From Nonomuraea sp. MG754425 (GTDB lineage: Bacteria; Actinomycetota; Actinomycetes; Streptosporangiales; Streptosporangiaceae): a DNA stretch of 34,628 nt. Each line of letters starts with the position of its first letter. Position 1 is the stretch's first letter. Below, piece by piece: positions 18,786 to 25,406 of this stretch. The position numbers were made by a program, and so were the translations under genes. A model generated the notes under the pieces. It searched no databases and was not told the DNA's origin. It was given only the letters and a program-made list of their open reading frames with translations. Where the stretch lies: positions 1 to 34,628 of the forward strand of contig NZ_SSXE01000100.1 of the NCBI RefSeq assembly GCF_021699195.1, given 5' to 3'.

Positions 18786-19752
18786 TATGCGTACATTCCT
18801 GGCGCACGTGGAGCTGGCCAACCCCATCACCACCGCCGCTGGCTGCGCCGCCTCCGGGCAGGAGCTGGCCCAGTTCTTCGACCTGCACCGGCTCGGCGCG
18901 CTGACCACCCGCTCGATCACCATGGCGCCGCGCGCGGGCCGGCCCACGCCGCGCATGGCCGAGACGCCCTCCGGCATGCTCAACGCCGTCGGGCTGCAGG
19001 GGCCGGGCATCGAGGCGTTCCTGGAGCGCGAGCTGCCCTGGCTGGCCCAGCGGGGCATCAAGACCATCGTCTCGATCGGCGGCGGCACCGTCGCCGAGTA
19101 CTCGACGCTGGCCCGCCGGCTCGCCGACGCGCCCGGGGTGACCGCGCTGGAGGTCAACCTCTCCTGCCCGAACATGGAGGACCGCGGCCGGGTCTTCGCC
19201 CGCGAGGGCAGCGCCGCGGCCGAGGTGATCGCCTCCGTGCGCTCGATCATGCGCTACGACGTGCCCGTCGTCGCCAAGCTCGCGCCCGACGTGGCCGACA
19301 TCGTCTCGGTCGCCCGCGCCTGCGTGGACGCCGGGGCCGACGCGCTGTCCATGATCAACAACCCGCTGGGCATGGCCATCGACACCGAGGCGCTGCGTCC
19401 CTCGCTCGCCGCCGTCACCGGAGGGCTGTCGGGGCCGGCCGTGCTGCCGCTGGCCGTGCGGTGCGTCTGGCAGGTCCACGCGGCGCTGCCCGGGGTGCCG
19501 CTGATCGGCGTCGGCGGCGTGATGACCGGCAAGGACGCCTTCCAGCTCGTCCTGGCGGGCGCCTGCGCGGTCGGGGTGGGCACGGCGCTGTTCCACGACC
19601 CCTACGCCTGCCTGCGCATCGAGCGCGAGCTTGAGGAGCTCCTGAGGGCCCGAGGTTTCCAGCGGCTGGCCGACGCCGTCGGCCTGGCGCACCGCCCGCC
19701 GGGGAGCGCTCCCCGGCACCTGCTAGTCGATACCGAGGAGAGCACGCCTTGA
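18775..19752 (+). CDS. pyrD: Dihydroorotate dehydrogenase, class 1B catalytic subunit
   Basis: This 325-residue FMN enzyme oxidises dihydroorotate to orotate. The catalytic cysteine lies in NLSCPNMED (about residues 123-131), which marks class 1; pairing with PyrK marks class 1B, which uses NAD+. ATG 18775 has a good GGAGG site inside the pyrK end; a second ATG at 18787 is a weaker choice. Many actinobacteria, including mycobacteria, use the membrane-bound class 2 enzyme instead. The stop codon overlaps a TTG (TTGA) that begins a 29-bp duplicated segment leading into pyrF. Confidence 0.96.
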   Translation: MSVDMRTFLAHVELANPITTAAGCAASGQELAQFFDLHRLGALTTRSITMAPRAGRPTPRMAETPSGMLNAVGLQGPGIEAFLERELPWLAQRGIKTIVSIGGGTVAEYSTLARRLADAPGVTALEVNLSCPNMEDRGRVFAREGSAAAEVIASVRSIMRYDVPVVAKLAPDVADIVSVARACVDAGADALSMINNPLGMAIDTEALRPSLAAVTGGLSGPAVLPLAVRCVWQVHAALPGVPLIGVGGVMTGKDAFQLVLAGACAVGVGTALFHDPYACLRIERELEELLRARGFQRLADAVGLAHRPPGSAPRHLLVDTEESTP

Positions 19753-19787
19753 CTCCCCAACCTCTGGAGAGCACGTCTTGACCCCCG
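19737..19787 (+). repeat. 29-bp tandem duplication of the RBS/start region before pyrF
   Basis: GGAGAGCACG-C-CTTGACTCCC (from 19737) recurs as GGAGAGCACG-T-CTTGACCCCC (from 19766). Each copy contains a ribosome binding site and a TTGA. The first TTGA is the pyrD stop; the second TTG is the pyrF start. Confidence 0.85.
19749..19781 (+). CDS. Possible 10-codon linking ORF between pyrD and pyrF (speculative)
   Basis: TTG 19749 overlaps the pyrD stop and opens a 10-codon frame (MTPQPLESTS), whose TGA overlaps the pyrF TTG. It has its own GGAGAG site. It would let ribosomes step from pyrD to pyrF by two successive TTGA overlaps. It arises from the duplication and may never be used. Confidence 0.2.
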   Translation: MTPQPLESTS

Positions 19788-20470
19788 CACCCATCGCCGT
19801 CGCTCTCGACGCGCCCGACCTGGAGACCGCCGCCCACTGGGCCGCCCTGGTCACGCCCCACGTCAGCACGGTCAAGGTGGGCCTGGAGCTCTATCTGCGC
19901 TACGGCCCCGACGTGATCGCCTCCGTCCAGGGGGCCAGCGGCGTGAGCGTGTTCCTCGACCTCAAGCTGCACGACATCCCCAACACCGTCGCCGGCGCGT
20001 CCCGGGCGGTGGCCCGGCTGCGGCCCGCGATCCTCACCGTGCACGCGGCCGGCGGGCCCGCCATGATCAGGGCCGCCGTGGAGGCCGCGCCGCACACCCA
20101 GATCGCCGCCGTCACCATCCTGACCTCCCTCACCGAGGGCGACCTCGAGCGCATCGGCCTCGCCGGGCCCGCGGAGGACGCCGTACGCCGCCTGGCCGCG
20201 CTGTCGGTCGAGGCGGGCGCCACGGCCGTGGTCTGCTCGCCCAACGAGGTGCCGGCGGTGCGGGCCGAGGTCGGCGCGGGCATCACGCTCATCACGCCCG
20301 GCGTGCGGCCCACGGGCGCGGCCACCCAGGACCAGGCCCGCGTGGCCACCCCGGAGCAGGCCCTGGCCGACGGCGCCGACCTGCTGGTCATCGGACGGCC
20401 CATCACGGACGCCCCCGACCCCGGAGCCGCGGCGGCGGCGATCGCCGCCTCGCTCCGGCGCGCCTCCTGA
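19778..20470 (+). CDS. pyrF: Orotidine 5'-phosphate decarboxylase (short, type 1)
   Basis: This 230-residue TIM-barrel enzyme makes UMP from OMP. The catalytic array D61-x-K63-x2-D66 (FLDLKLHDIPNT) and Lys33 are present, and phosphate-binding residues lie in ITPGVRP and VIGRPIT. Length and motif place it in the short subfamily 1, whereas mycobacteria and Streptomyces, as I recall, carry the longer subfamily 2 form. The TTG start has GGAGAG upstream. It is the last gene of the operon; pyrE is not in this window, so orotate phosphoribosyltransferase must be encoded elsewhere. Confidence 0.95.
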   Translation: MTPAPIAVALDAPDLETAAHWAALVTPHVSTVKVGLELYLRYGPDVIASVQGASGVSVFLDLKLHDIPNTVAGASRAVARLRPAILTVHAAGGPAMIRAAVEAAPHTQIAAVTILTSLTEGDLERIGLAGPAEDAVRRLAALSVEAGATAVVCSPNEVPAVRAEVGAGITLITPGVRPTGAATQDQARVATPEQALADGADLLVIGRPITDAPDPGAAAAAIAASLRRAS

Positions 20471-20593
20471 CGCCCCCGCCACGAGAGCGCCGGCCGGAGG
20501 CTGACACGCCGGTCGGCCGATCCGGCCCGGCGGCTGTCAGGAGCCCCTCGCGGAGGCCGCCCGCGGACCTGCCCGCCGGAGCCCGGTTCACAA

Positions 20594-20630
20594 GATCATA
20601 AGGCATCCGTGCGGAGCCCCGCACATGATC
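20594..20630. repeat. Nested inverted repeat
   Basis: GATCAT (20594-20599) pairs with ATGATC (20625-20630). Inside, GTGCGG (20609-20614) pairs with CCGCAC (20619-20624) around AGCC. The two stems stack, with a nine-base bulge on one side. Confidence 0.6.
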
Positions 20631-20833
20631 GCGGAGAATGGTTTCGGCCCAGGTGTGGGCGGGGTTTCGGACACCGTCGCGTGACGTGAACGTGATCATC
20701 CCTGCGTTTCGCGACACCGGCGCGACCCGACGCGCGAAGGCGGATGTGAGGGCGATTTGATCAGCAGAATGTGATTTTACGATCACGCAGAGTGATGAAG
20801 TCGATTTTGTGGCGAGAGAAACTGCTCTTGACG

Positions 20834-20862
20834 TTGCTTAGGGGGCGATGACCAGCTAGTTT
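20834..20862 (+). promoter_or_regulatory. Tentative mihF promoter
   Basis: TTGCTT, a 17-bp spacer and TAGTTT precede the mihF GTG by about 45 bases. The -35 matches the consensus at only three bases; TTGACG just upstream at 20828-20833 would need an over-long spacer. Confidence 0.35.
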
Positions 20863-20907
20863 CCCTTCCCGTCCGAGTACATCGACAGAAATTCGAGGTG
20901 ACCCGGC

Positions 20908-21231
20908 GTGGCTCTTCCTCCCCTGACCCCTGAGCAGCGCGCCGCAGCCCTGGAGAAGGCTGCCAAGGCCCGTAAAGAGCGTGCCGAGGTCAAGAACCGG
21001 CTCAAGCATGGCGCGGTTTCTCTGGCTGAGGTGCTCAAGGATGGGCAGACCGACGACGTCATCGGCAAGATGAAGGTGTCGGCTCTGTTGGAATCGCTCC
21101 CCGGCGTGGGCAAGGTCCGCGCCAAGCAGCTCATGGAGCGGCTCGCCATCGCCGAGTCCCGCCGCGTGCGGGGTCTCGGCGCGAACCAGAGGGCCTCCCT
21201 CGAGCGCGAGTTCGGTGGCAACGAGAGCTAA
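20908..21231 (+). CDS. mihF: Actinobacterial integration host factor (mIHF/sIHF)
   Basis: This 107-residue basic nucleoid-associated protein binds DNA without sequence specificity and influences topology and, in Streptomyces, sporulation. The helix-two-turn-helix LLESLPGVGKVRAKQLMERL (about residues 60-79) is the defining feature, preceded by a long charged helix (about 8-45). GTG 20908 follows a GAGGTGA site. It lies upstream of gmk and rpoZ, the conserved actinobacterial order. It is unrelated in sequence to enterobacterial IhfA/B. Confidence 0.96.
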   Translation: MALPPLTPEQRAAALEKAAKARKERAEVKNRLKHGAVSLAEVLKDGQTDDVIGKMKVSALLESLPGVGKVRAKQLMERLAIAESRRVRGLGANQRASLEREFGGNES

Positions 21232-21274
21232 TCTCTGTTCCACACGAAGTCGCGGGTTCAACGGGGGGTAGGAA

Positions 21275-21940
21275 GTGGCCGACAGGTCCTGGTCCGGCGA
21301 AGTCAGCGCCCACGAGGCGGTCGGACCGGGCGCGGAGGTCGGCTTCCCGCCCCTGAGCGACAGACGGCTGACGGTCCTGTCAGGGCCGTCGGGCGTCGGC
21401 AAGTCCACGGTCGTCGCCGAGCTCCGGCGGGCACACCCCGAGGTGTGGCTGTCGGTCTCGGTGACCACCAGGAGACCCCGGCCCGGCGAGGTCAACGGGG
21501 TCCACTACTTCTTCGTCGACGGCGAGGAGTTCGACCGGCTCGTCGAGTCGGGCGAACTGCTCGAGTGGGCGGAGTTCGCGGGCAACCGCTACGGCACGCC
21601 ACGCGAGCCGGTGCTGAAGAAACTCGCCGACGGCGTGCCGACACTGCTCGAGATCGACCTCGAGGGCGCCAGGCAGGTGCGCAGGAGCATGCCCGAGGCG
21701 CTGCTGGTCTTCCTGGCCCCGCCCACCTGGGAGGAACTGGAGAAGCGGCTGCGCGGTCGCGGCACCGAGCCCGAGGACGTCATCGCGCGCCGGCTGGAGG
21801 CCGGACAGGTCGAGATGGCCGCGGAATCGGAATTCGACCTGAGTCTCGTCAACACGAGCGTCCAAGATGTGTGCCACCGGCTGATAGCCTTGATGACTGA
21901 CCCTCAGGGGGTCACGACAACCACCAACCGAGAGGTCTGA
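21275..21940 (+). CDS. gmk: Guanylate kinase
   Basis: This 221-residue enzyme phosphorylates GMP to GDP. The P-loop GPSGVGKS is at residues 37-44; the GMP-binding segment (SVSVTTRRPRPGEVNGVHYFF, about 67-87) and the YGTP motif follow. An N-terminal extension of about 30 residues precedes the domain, as in several actinomycete homologues. The GTG start has a G-rich site (GGGGGGTAGGA) unusually close to it, so the true start could be slightly further downstream. It is followed after four bases by rpoZ. Confidence 0.96.
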   Translation: MADRSWSGEVSAHEAVGPGAEVGFPPLSDRRLTVLSGPSGVGKSTVVAELRRAHPEVWLSVSVTTRRPRPGEVNGVHYFFVDGEEFDRLVESGELLEWAEFAGNRYGTPREPVLKKLADGVPTLLEIDLEGARQVRRSMPEALLVFLAPPTWEELEKRLRGRGTEPEDVIARRLEAGQVEMAAESEFDLSLVNTSVQDVCHRLIALMTDPQGVTTTTNREV

Positions 21941-21944
21941 CATC

Positions 21945-22214
21945 GTGGCAGGCACCACCCCGGCCGCGGAGGGCATCACCAACCCGCCGATCGACGCGCT
22001 GCTCGACATCGTCGACAGCAAGTACTCCCTGGTGATCATGGGTGCCAAGCGCGCTCGCCAGATCAACGCCTACTACTCCCAGCTCGGCGAGGGCCTGCTG
22101 GAGTACGTCGGGCCGCTGGTCGAGACGCACGCCCAGGAGAAGCCGTTGTCCATCGCGCTGCGCGAGGTCTCCGAAGGGCTGCTCAACGCCGAGCCCATCG
22201 AAGGCGCGGCCTGA
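21945..22214 (+). CDS. rpoZ: RNA polymerase omega subunit
   Basis: This 89-residue protein helps assemble RNA polymerase by latching the beta-prime subunit. The family core NPPIDALLDIVDSKYSLVI and AKRARQIN (about residues 13-45) is intact, and the long acidic C-terminal part is typical of actinobacteria. GTG 21945 follows the gmk stop by four bases and has GAGAGG upstream. Confidence 0.96.
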   Translation: MAGTTPAAEGITNPPIDALLDIVDSKYSLVIMGAKRARQINAYYSQLGEGLLEYVGPLVETHAQEKPLSIALREVSEGLLNAEPIEGAA

Positions 22215-22222
22215 CCTCTTCG

Positions 22223-23413
22223 ATGCAGGTCGTCCTGGGCGTCAGCGGCGGCATCGCCGCGTACAAGGCGTGTGAGCTGCTGCGTCTGTTCACCGAGTCC
22301 GGGCACGAGGTGCGGGTCGTGCCGACCCGCGAGGCCCTGAAGTTCGTGGGCGAGCCCACCTGGGCCGCCCTGTCGGGCCACCCCGTGTCACCGGAGGTGT
22401 GGGACGACGTCCACGAGGTGCCCCACGTGCGCATCGGCAAGCGGGCCGATCTCGTCGTGGTGGCACCCGCCACGGCCGACGTGCTGGCCAGGGCCGCGCA
22501 CGGGCTGGCGGGCGACCTGCTCACCAGCACGCTGCTGACGGCCACCTGCCCGGTGGTGTTCGCGCCCGCGATGCACACCGAGATGTGGCAGCATCCCGCC
22601 ACCCGGGCCAACGTCGCGACGCTGCGCGAGCGGGGCGCCGTCGTGATCGACCCGGCCGTGGGCCGGCTCACCGGCGCCGACACCGGTCCCGGGCGGCTGC
22701 CCGACCCCGCCGAGATCTTCCAGCTCTGCCTGCGCGTGCTGCGCGGCAGGCCCCTCGACCTGTCCGGGCGCAAGATCGTCGTCTCGGCCGGGGGCACCCG
22801 CGAGGCCATCGACCCCGTGCGCTACATCGGCAACCGCTCCTCCGGGCTGCAGGGTTACGCCCTGGCCCGCACGGCCGCCGCGCGGGGCGCCGAGGTGACG
22901 CTCGTGGCGGCCAACGTCACGCTGCCCGATCCCGCCGGGGCCACGGTGGTGCGGGTGGAGTCCGCGAACGAGCTGCGCGAGGCCGTGCTGGCCGCCACCG
23001 CCGGGGCCGACGCGGTGGTGATGGCCGCCGCCGTGGCCGACTTCCGGCCCGCGACCCGCCACGACGCCAAGATCAAGAAGACCGACGGCGCGCCCGAGGC
23101 CATCCACCTGGTCAAGAATCCCGACATCCTCGCCGAACTGGGCGAGCGCCGCCGCGCCCACGGCGGGCCCACGGTGCTCGTGGGGTTCGCCGCCGAGACC
23201 CACGACGTGCTTGCCAACGGGCAGGCCAAGCTCGCGCGCAAGGGCTGCGACCTGCTGGTCGTCAACCAGGTGGGGGAGGGGCTGGCGTTCGGCACCCCCG
23301 ACAACGCGGCCACCGTGCTGGTGGCCGGCGGCGAGCCGGTGGAGGTGCCGTTCGGGCCCAAGGAGGACCTGGGCGACGCCGTGTGGGACCTGGTGGCCGC
23401 GCGCCTCTCCTGA
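22223..23413 (+). CDS. coaBC: Bifunctional phosphopantothenoylcysteine decarboxylase / synthetase
   Basis: This 396-residue protein carries out two steps of coenzyme A synthesis. The N-terminal flavoprotein CoaC domain (about 1-175) has SGGIAAYKA and the PAMHTEMW substrate clamp. The C-terminal CoaB domain (about 185-396) has SAGGTREAIDPVRYIGNRSSG, AAVADFRP and KIKKTDG. ATG 22223 lies eight bases after the rpoZ stop with only a weak ribosome binding site, so translation probably depends on coupling to rpoZ. Confidence 0.97.
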   Translation: MQVVLGVSGGIAAYKACELLRLFTESGHEVRVVPTREALKFVGEPTWAALSGHPVSPEVWDDVHEVPHVRIGKRADLVVVAPATADVLARAAHGLAGDLLTSTLLTATCPVVFAPAMHTEMWQHPATRANVATLRERGAVVIDPAVGRLTGADTGPGRLPDPAEIFQLCLRVLRGRPLDLSGRKIVVSAGGTREAIDPVRYIGNRSSGLQGYALARTAAARGAEVTLVAANVTLPDPAGATVVRVESANELREAVLAATAGADAVVMAAAVADFRPATRHDAKIKKTDGAPEAIHLVKNPDILAELGERRRAHGGPTVLVGFAAETHDVLANGQAKLARKGCDLLVVNQVGEGLAFGTPDNAATVLVAGGEPVEVPFGPKEDLGDAVWDLVAARLS

Positions 23414-23474
23414 CTCACCACTCAAACGCCACAGAATCGTACAAAGCGTTCAGAGGCCATTACTCGATCACCTG

Positions 23475-23504
23475 TTGCAACATCTCACTATGCCTGCGGA
23501 TACT
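23475..23504 (+). promoter_or_regulatory. Predicted promoter of the small protein gene before metK
   Basis: TTGCAA (23475-23480), 18 bp and GATACT (23499-23504) lie in an AT-richer gap after coaBC. Transcription would begin about 13 bases before the ATG at 23524. Confidence 0.4.
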
Positions 23505-23523
23505 TGGGGCGAAGGGGGATGGA

Positions 23524-23886
23524 ATGCCGGTGGGTTCCGCAGTCAGGGATCGGTGCAGGACGTTGCTCGGCGACCAGGGGGAGATCCACTATGTCTTCCC
23601 CGCGTTCTCCGAGGGGTCGGCAGGGGCAGGACACTTCTTGATCGTGGTCACCGACGTGGCCATATCCGTACTGGCCACCAGGACGCTCAGGACCGACAGG
23701 CCGGTCTCGGTGTTCGCGGAGTTCCCGCGCCGCACCAGGCTCGGCCCCATCCATCCTGGGAACGTTCTCGAGCTTGGCTCGATGGTGTTCGAGTTTGATG
23801 AGGAGTACGCCGCTGTGGTGTCGGCCGCCGACGCGGAGGTCTTCACTCCGGAGATCCTTCCGGCCGATCCGCTGCCCGACCTGTAA
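23524..23886 (+). CDS. Small hypothetical protein, possible PH-like fold
   Basis: This 120-residue soluble protein is rich in alternating hydrophobic residues that predict beta strands (HFLIVVTDVAISVLAT, then VSVFAEFPRRTRLG), with an acidic C-terminal tail ending in PADPLPDL. The strand pattern resembles small bacterial pleckstrin-homology-like proteins, but this is an impression and no family is claimed. ATG 23524 has a strong GAAGGGGG site six bases upstream. It has its own candidate promoter and lies between coaBC and metK on the same strand. The frame is open for a long way upstream, but that part is antisense-quality sequence inside coaBC. Confidence 0.75.
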   Translation: MPVGSAVRDRCRTLLGDQGEIHYVFPAFSEGSAGAGHFLIVVTDVAISVLATRTLRTDRPVSVFAEFPRRTRLGPIHPGNVLELGSMVFEFDEEYAAVVSAADAEVFTPEILPADPLPDL

Positions 23887-23896
23887 GGGGAGACAT

Positions 23897-24013
23897 ATGG
23901 TGGACAGTTTCGCGACCTGGCGCCGGGTAGGGCTAGACTTCGGCGAGGCCCGGCCACGCCTGTCGGTGCAGGGTCTTACATCCGTCAGCAGCCGCTGCAT
24001 GAGGAGCCACTGA
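23897..24013 (+). CDS. Possible 38-residue upstream ORF of metK
   Basis: ATG 23897 sits seven bases after a very good GGGGAG site and opens a 38-codon frame ending in TGA one base before the metK TTG. The metK ribosome binding site lies inside its last codons, so its translation would be coupled to metK. The peptide begins MVDSFATWRRVGLDFGEA and resembles nothing I recognise. It could be a regulatory leader peptide or a small protein. No recognised SAM riboswitch core was seen in this 128-bp gap. Confidence 0.35.
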   Translation: MVDSFATWRRVGLDFGEARPRLSVQGLTSVSSRCMRSH

Positions 24014-24014
24014 G

Positions 24015-25202
24015 TTGTCACGTCGCCTGTTCACATCCGAGTCGGTCACCGAGGGCCACCCGGACAAGATCGCCGACCAGATCAGTGACGCGATTCTCGA
24101 CACCATGCTCAAGGACGACCCGAAGAGCCGGGTCGCCGTCGAGACGCTGATCACTACCGGCCAGGTTCACGTCGCAGGCGAGGTCACGACCGAGACCTAC
24201 GTCGACATCCCCGGCGTCATCCGGGAGAAGATCCTGGAGATCGGCTACGACGCCTCCCACAAGGGCTTCGACGGCGCCTCGTGCGGCGTGTCGGTGTCCA
24301 TCGGCGCGCAGTCGCCCGACATCGCCCAGGGCGTCGACGACGCCTACGAGCACCGCGTCGGCGGTGACGGCGACGAACTCGACCGCCAGGGCGCCGGCGA
24401 CCAGGGCCTCATGTTCGGCTACGCCTGCCGTGAGACCCCCGAGCTGATGCCGCTGCCGATCACGCTCGCCCACCGGCTGGCCCAGCGCCTGTCCGAGGTG
24501 CGCAAGAGCGGCACCGTGCCCTACCTCCGTCCCGACGGCAAGACGCAGGTCACGATCGAGTACGACGGCGACACCCCGGTCCGCCTCGACACCGTCGTGG
24601 TCTCCACGCAGCACGCCGCCGAGATCGACCTCAAGGAGATGCTGGCGCCCGACATCAAGGAGCACGTGGTCGACCCCGTGCTCGCGGGCCTCGACATCGA
24701 CATCGAGGGCTACCGGCTGCTGGTCAACCCGACCGGCCGCTTCGAGATCGGCGGCCCGATGGGCGACGCCGGCCTCACCGGTCGCAAGATCATCATCGAC
24801 ACCTACGGCGGCATGGCCCGGCACGGTGGCGGCGCCTTCTCCGGCAAGGACCCGTCCAAGGTCGACCGCTCCGCCGCCTACGCCATGCGCTGGGTCGCCA
24901 AGAACGTCGTCGCGGCCGGGCTCGCCGACCGCTGCGAGGTCCAGGTGGCGTACGCGATCGGCAAGGCCCAGCCGGTGGGCCTGTTCGTCGAGTGCTTCGG
25001 CACCGAGAAGGTGCCCGTGGAGAAGATCCAGGAGGCCGTGCTCCAGGTGTTCGACCTGCGCCCGGCCGCGATCATCCGCGACCTCGACCTGCTGCGTCCG
25101 ATCTACTCCGAGACCGCCGCCTACGGGCACTTCGGCCGTGAGGGCTTCTCCTGGGAGTCCACCGACCGCGCCGAGACGCTCAGGACCGCCGCCGGTCTGT
25201 GA
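24015..25202 (+). CDS. metK: S-adenosylmethionine synthetase
   Basis: This 395-residue enzyme makes SAM from methionine and ATP and acts as a tetramer. Signature segments are ESVTEGHPDKIADQISDAIL (residues 9-28), GAGDQGLMFGYA (about 126-137) and GGGAFSGKDPSKVDRS (about 274-289), with all catalytic residues apparently intact. The TTG start has GAGGAG eight bases upstream. A clear terminator follows the stop. Confidence 0.98.
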   Translation: MSRRLFTSESVTEGHPDKIADQISDAILDTMLKDDPKSRVAVETLITTGQVHVAGEVTTETYVDIPGVIREKILEIGYDASHKGFDGASCGVSVSIGAQSPDIAQGVDDAYEHRVGGDGDELDRQGAGDQGLMFGYACRETPELMPLPITLAHRLAQRLSEVRKSGTVPYLRPDGKTQVTIEYDGDTPVRLDTVVVSTQHAAEIDLKEMLAPDIKEHVVDPVLAGLDIDIEGYRLLVNPTGRFEIGGPMGDAGLTGRKIIIDTYGGMARHGGGAFSGKDPSKVDRSAAYAMRWVAKNVVAAGLADRCEVQVAYAIGKAQPVGLFVECFGTEKVPVEKIQEAVLQVFDLRPAAIIRDLDLLRPIYSETAAYGHFGREGFSWESTDRAETLRTAAGL

Positions 25203-25227
25203 CCTGACGGCCTGCTGAAACATCGCA

Positions 25228-25258
25228 GCGGTGCCGTCCCCTGAGGGGGCGGCGCCGC
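25228..25258 (+). terminator. Terminator after metK
   Basis: A 14-bp stem with two G·U pairs (arms 25228-25241 and 25245-25258) and a 3-base loop begins 26 bases after the metK stop. The downstream U tract is weak. Confidence 0.75.
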
Positions 25259-25330
25259 TTCGCGTGCCCGCCGCCTTACCGCGCCGCGTTCGCCCTGGGG
25301 CGCGGCGGCTGTTCGTGTGCGCGGGTTCCG

Positions 25331-25370
25331 GCCCGTCGCGGCCCGTCGCGGCTCATCGTGGCTCGTCGCG
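25331..25370. repeat. Four tandem 10-bp repeats upstream of priA
   Basis: GCCCGTCGCG occurs twice, followed by GCTCATCGTG and GCTCGTCGCG, head to tail. It lies about 40 bp upstream of the priA start, in or near its promoter. Confidence 0.8.
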
Positions 25371-25406
25371 GCGTGGGCGAGGGCGGGCGTCTGGTAGACG
25401 TTATGC

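Larger units (their letters stand above)
20471..20907. other. Intergenic region upstream of mihF
   Basis: No gene was seen in these 437 bp. A weak imperfect hairpin follows the pyrF stop (about 20491-20519). A nested inverted repeat is at 20594-20630. An AT-richer promoter zone begins near 20755 and includes GTGAT-N6-ATCAC (about 20770-20785), consistent with a regulated promoter for mihF. The tentative promoter is TTGCTT (20834-20839), 17 bp, TAGTTT (20857-20862). Confidence 0.5.

Noticed and set aside
20770..20786. CRP-type site TGTGA-N6-TCACA upstream of mihF
   Set aside because: The arms fit (TGTGAT and ATCACG), but the TGTGA to TCAC spacing is eight bases instead of six, so it was not called as a CRP box.
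23887..24014. SAM riboswitch upstream of metK
   Set aside because: The 128-bp gap has some pairing potential, but I could not identify the conserved core of a SAM-I, SAM-II or SAM-IV riboswitch.
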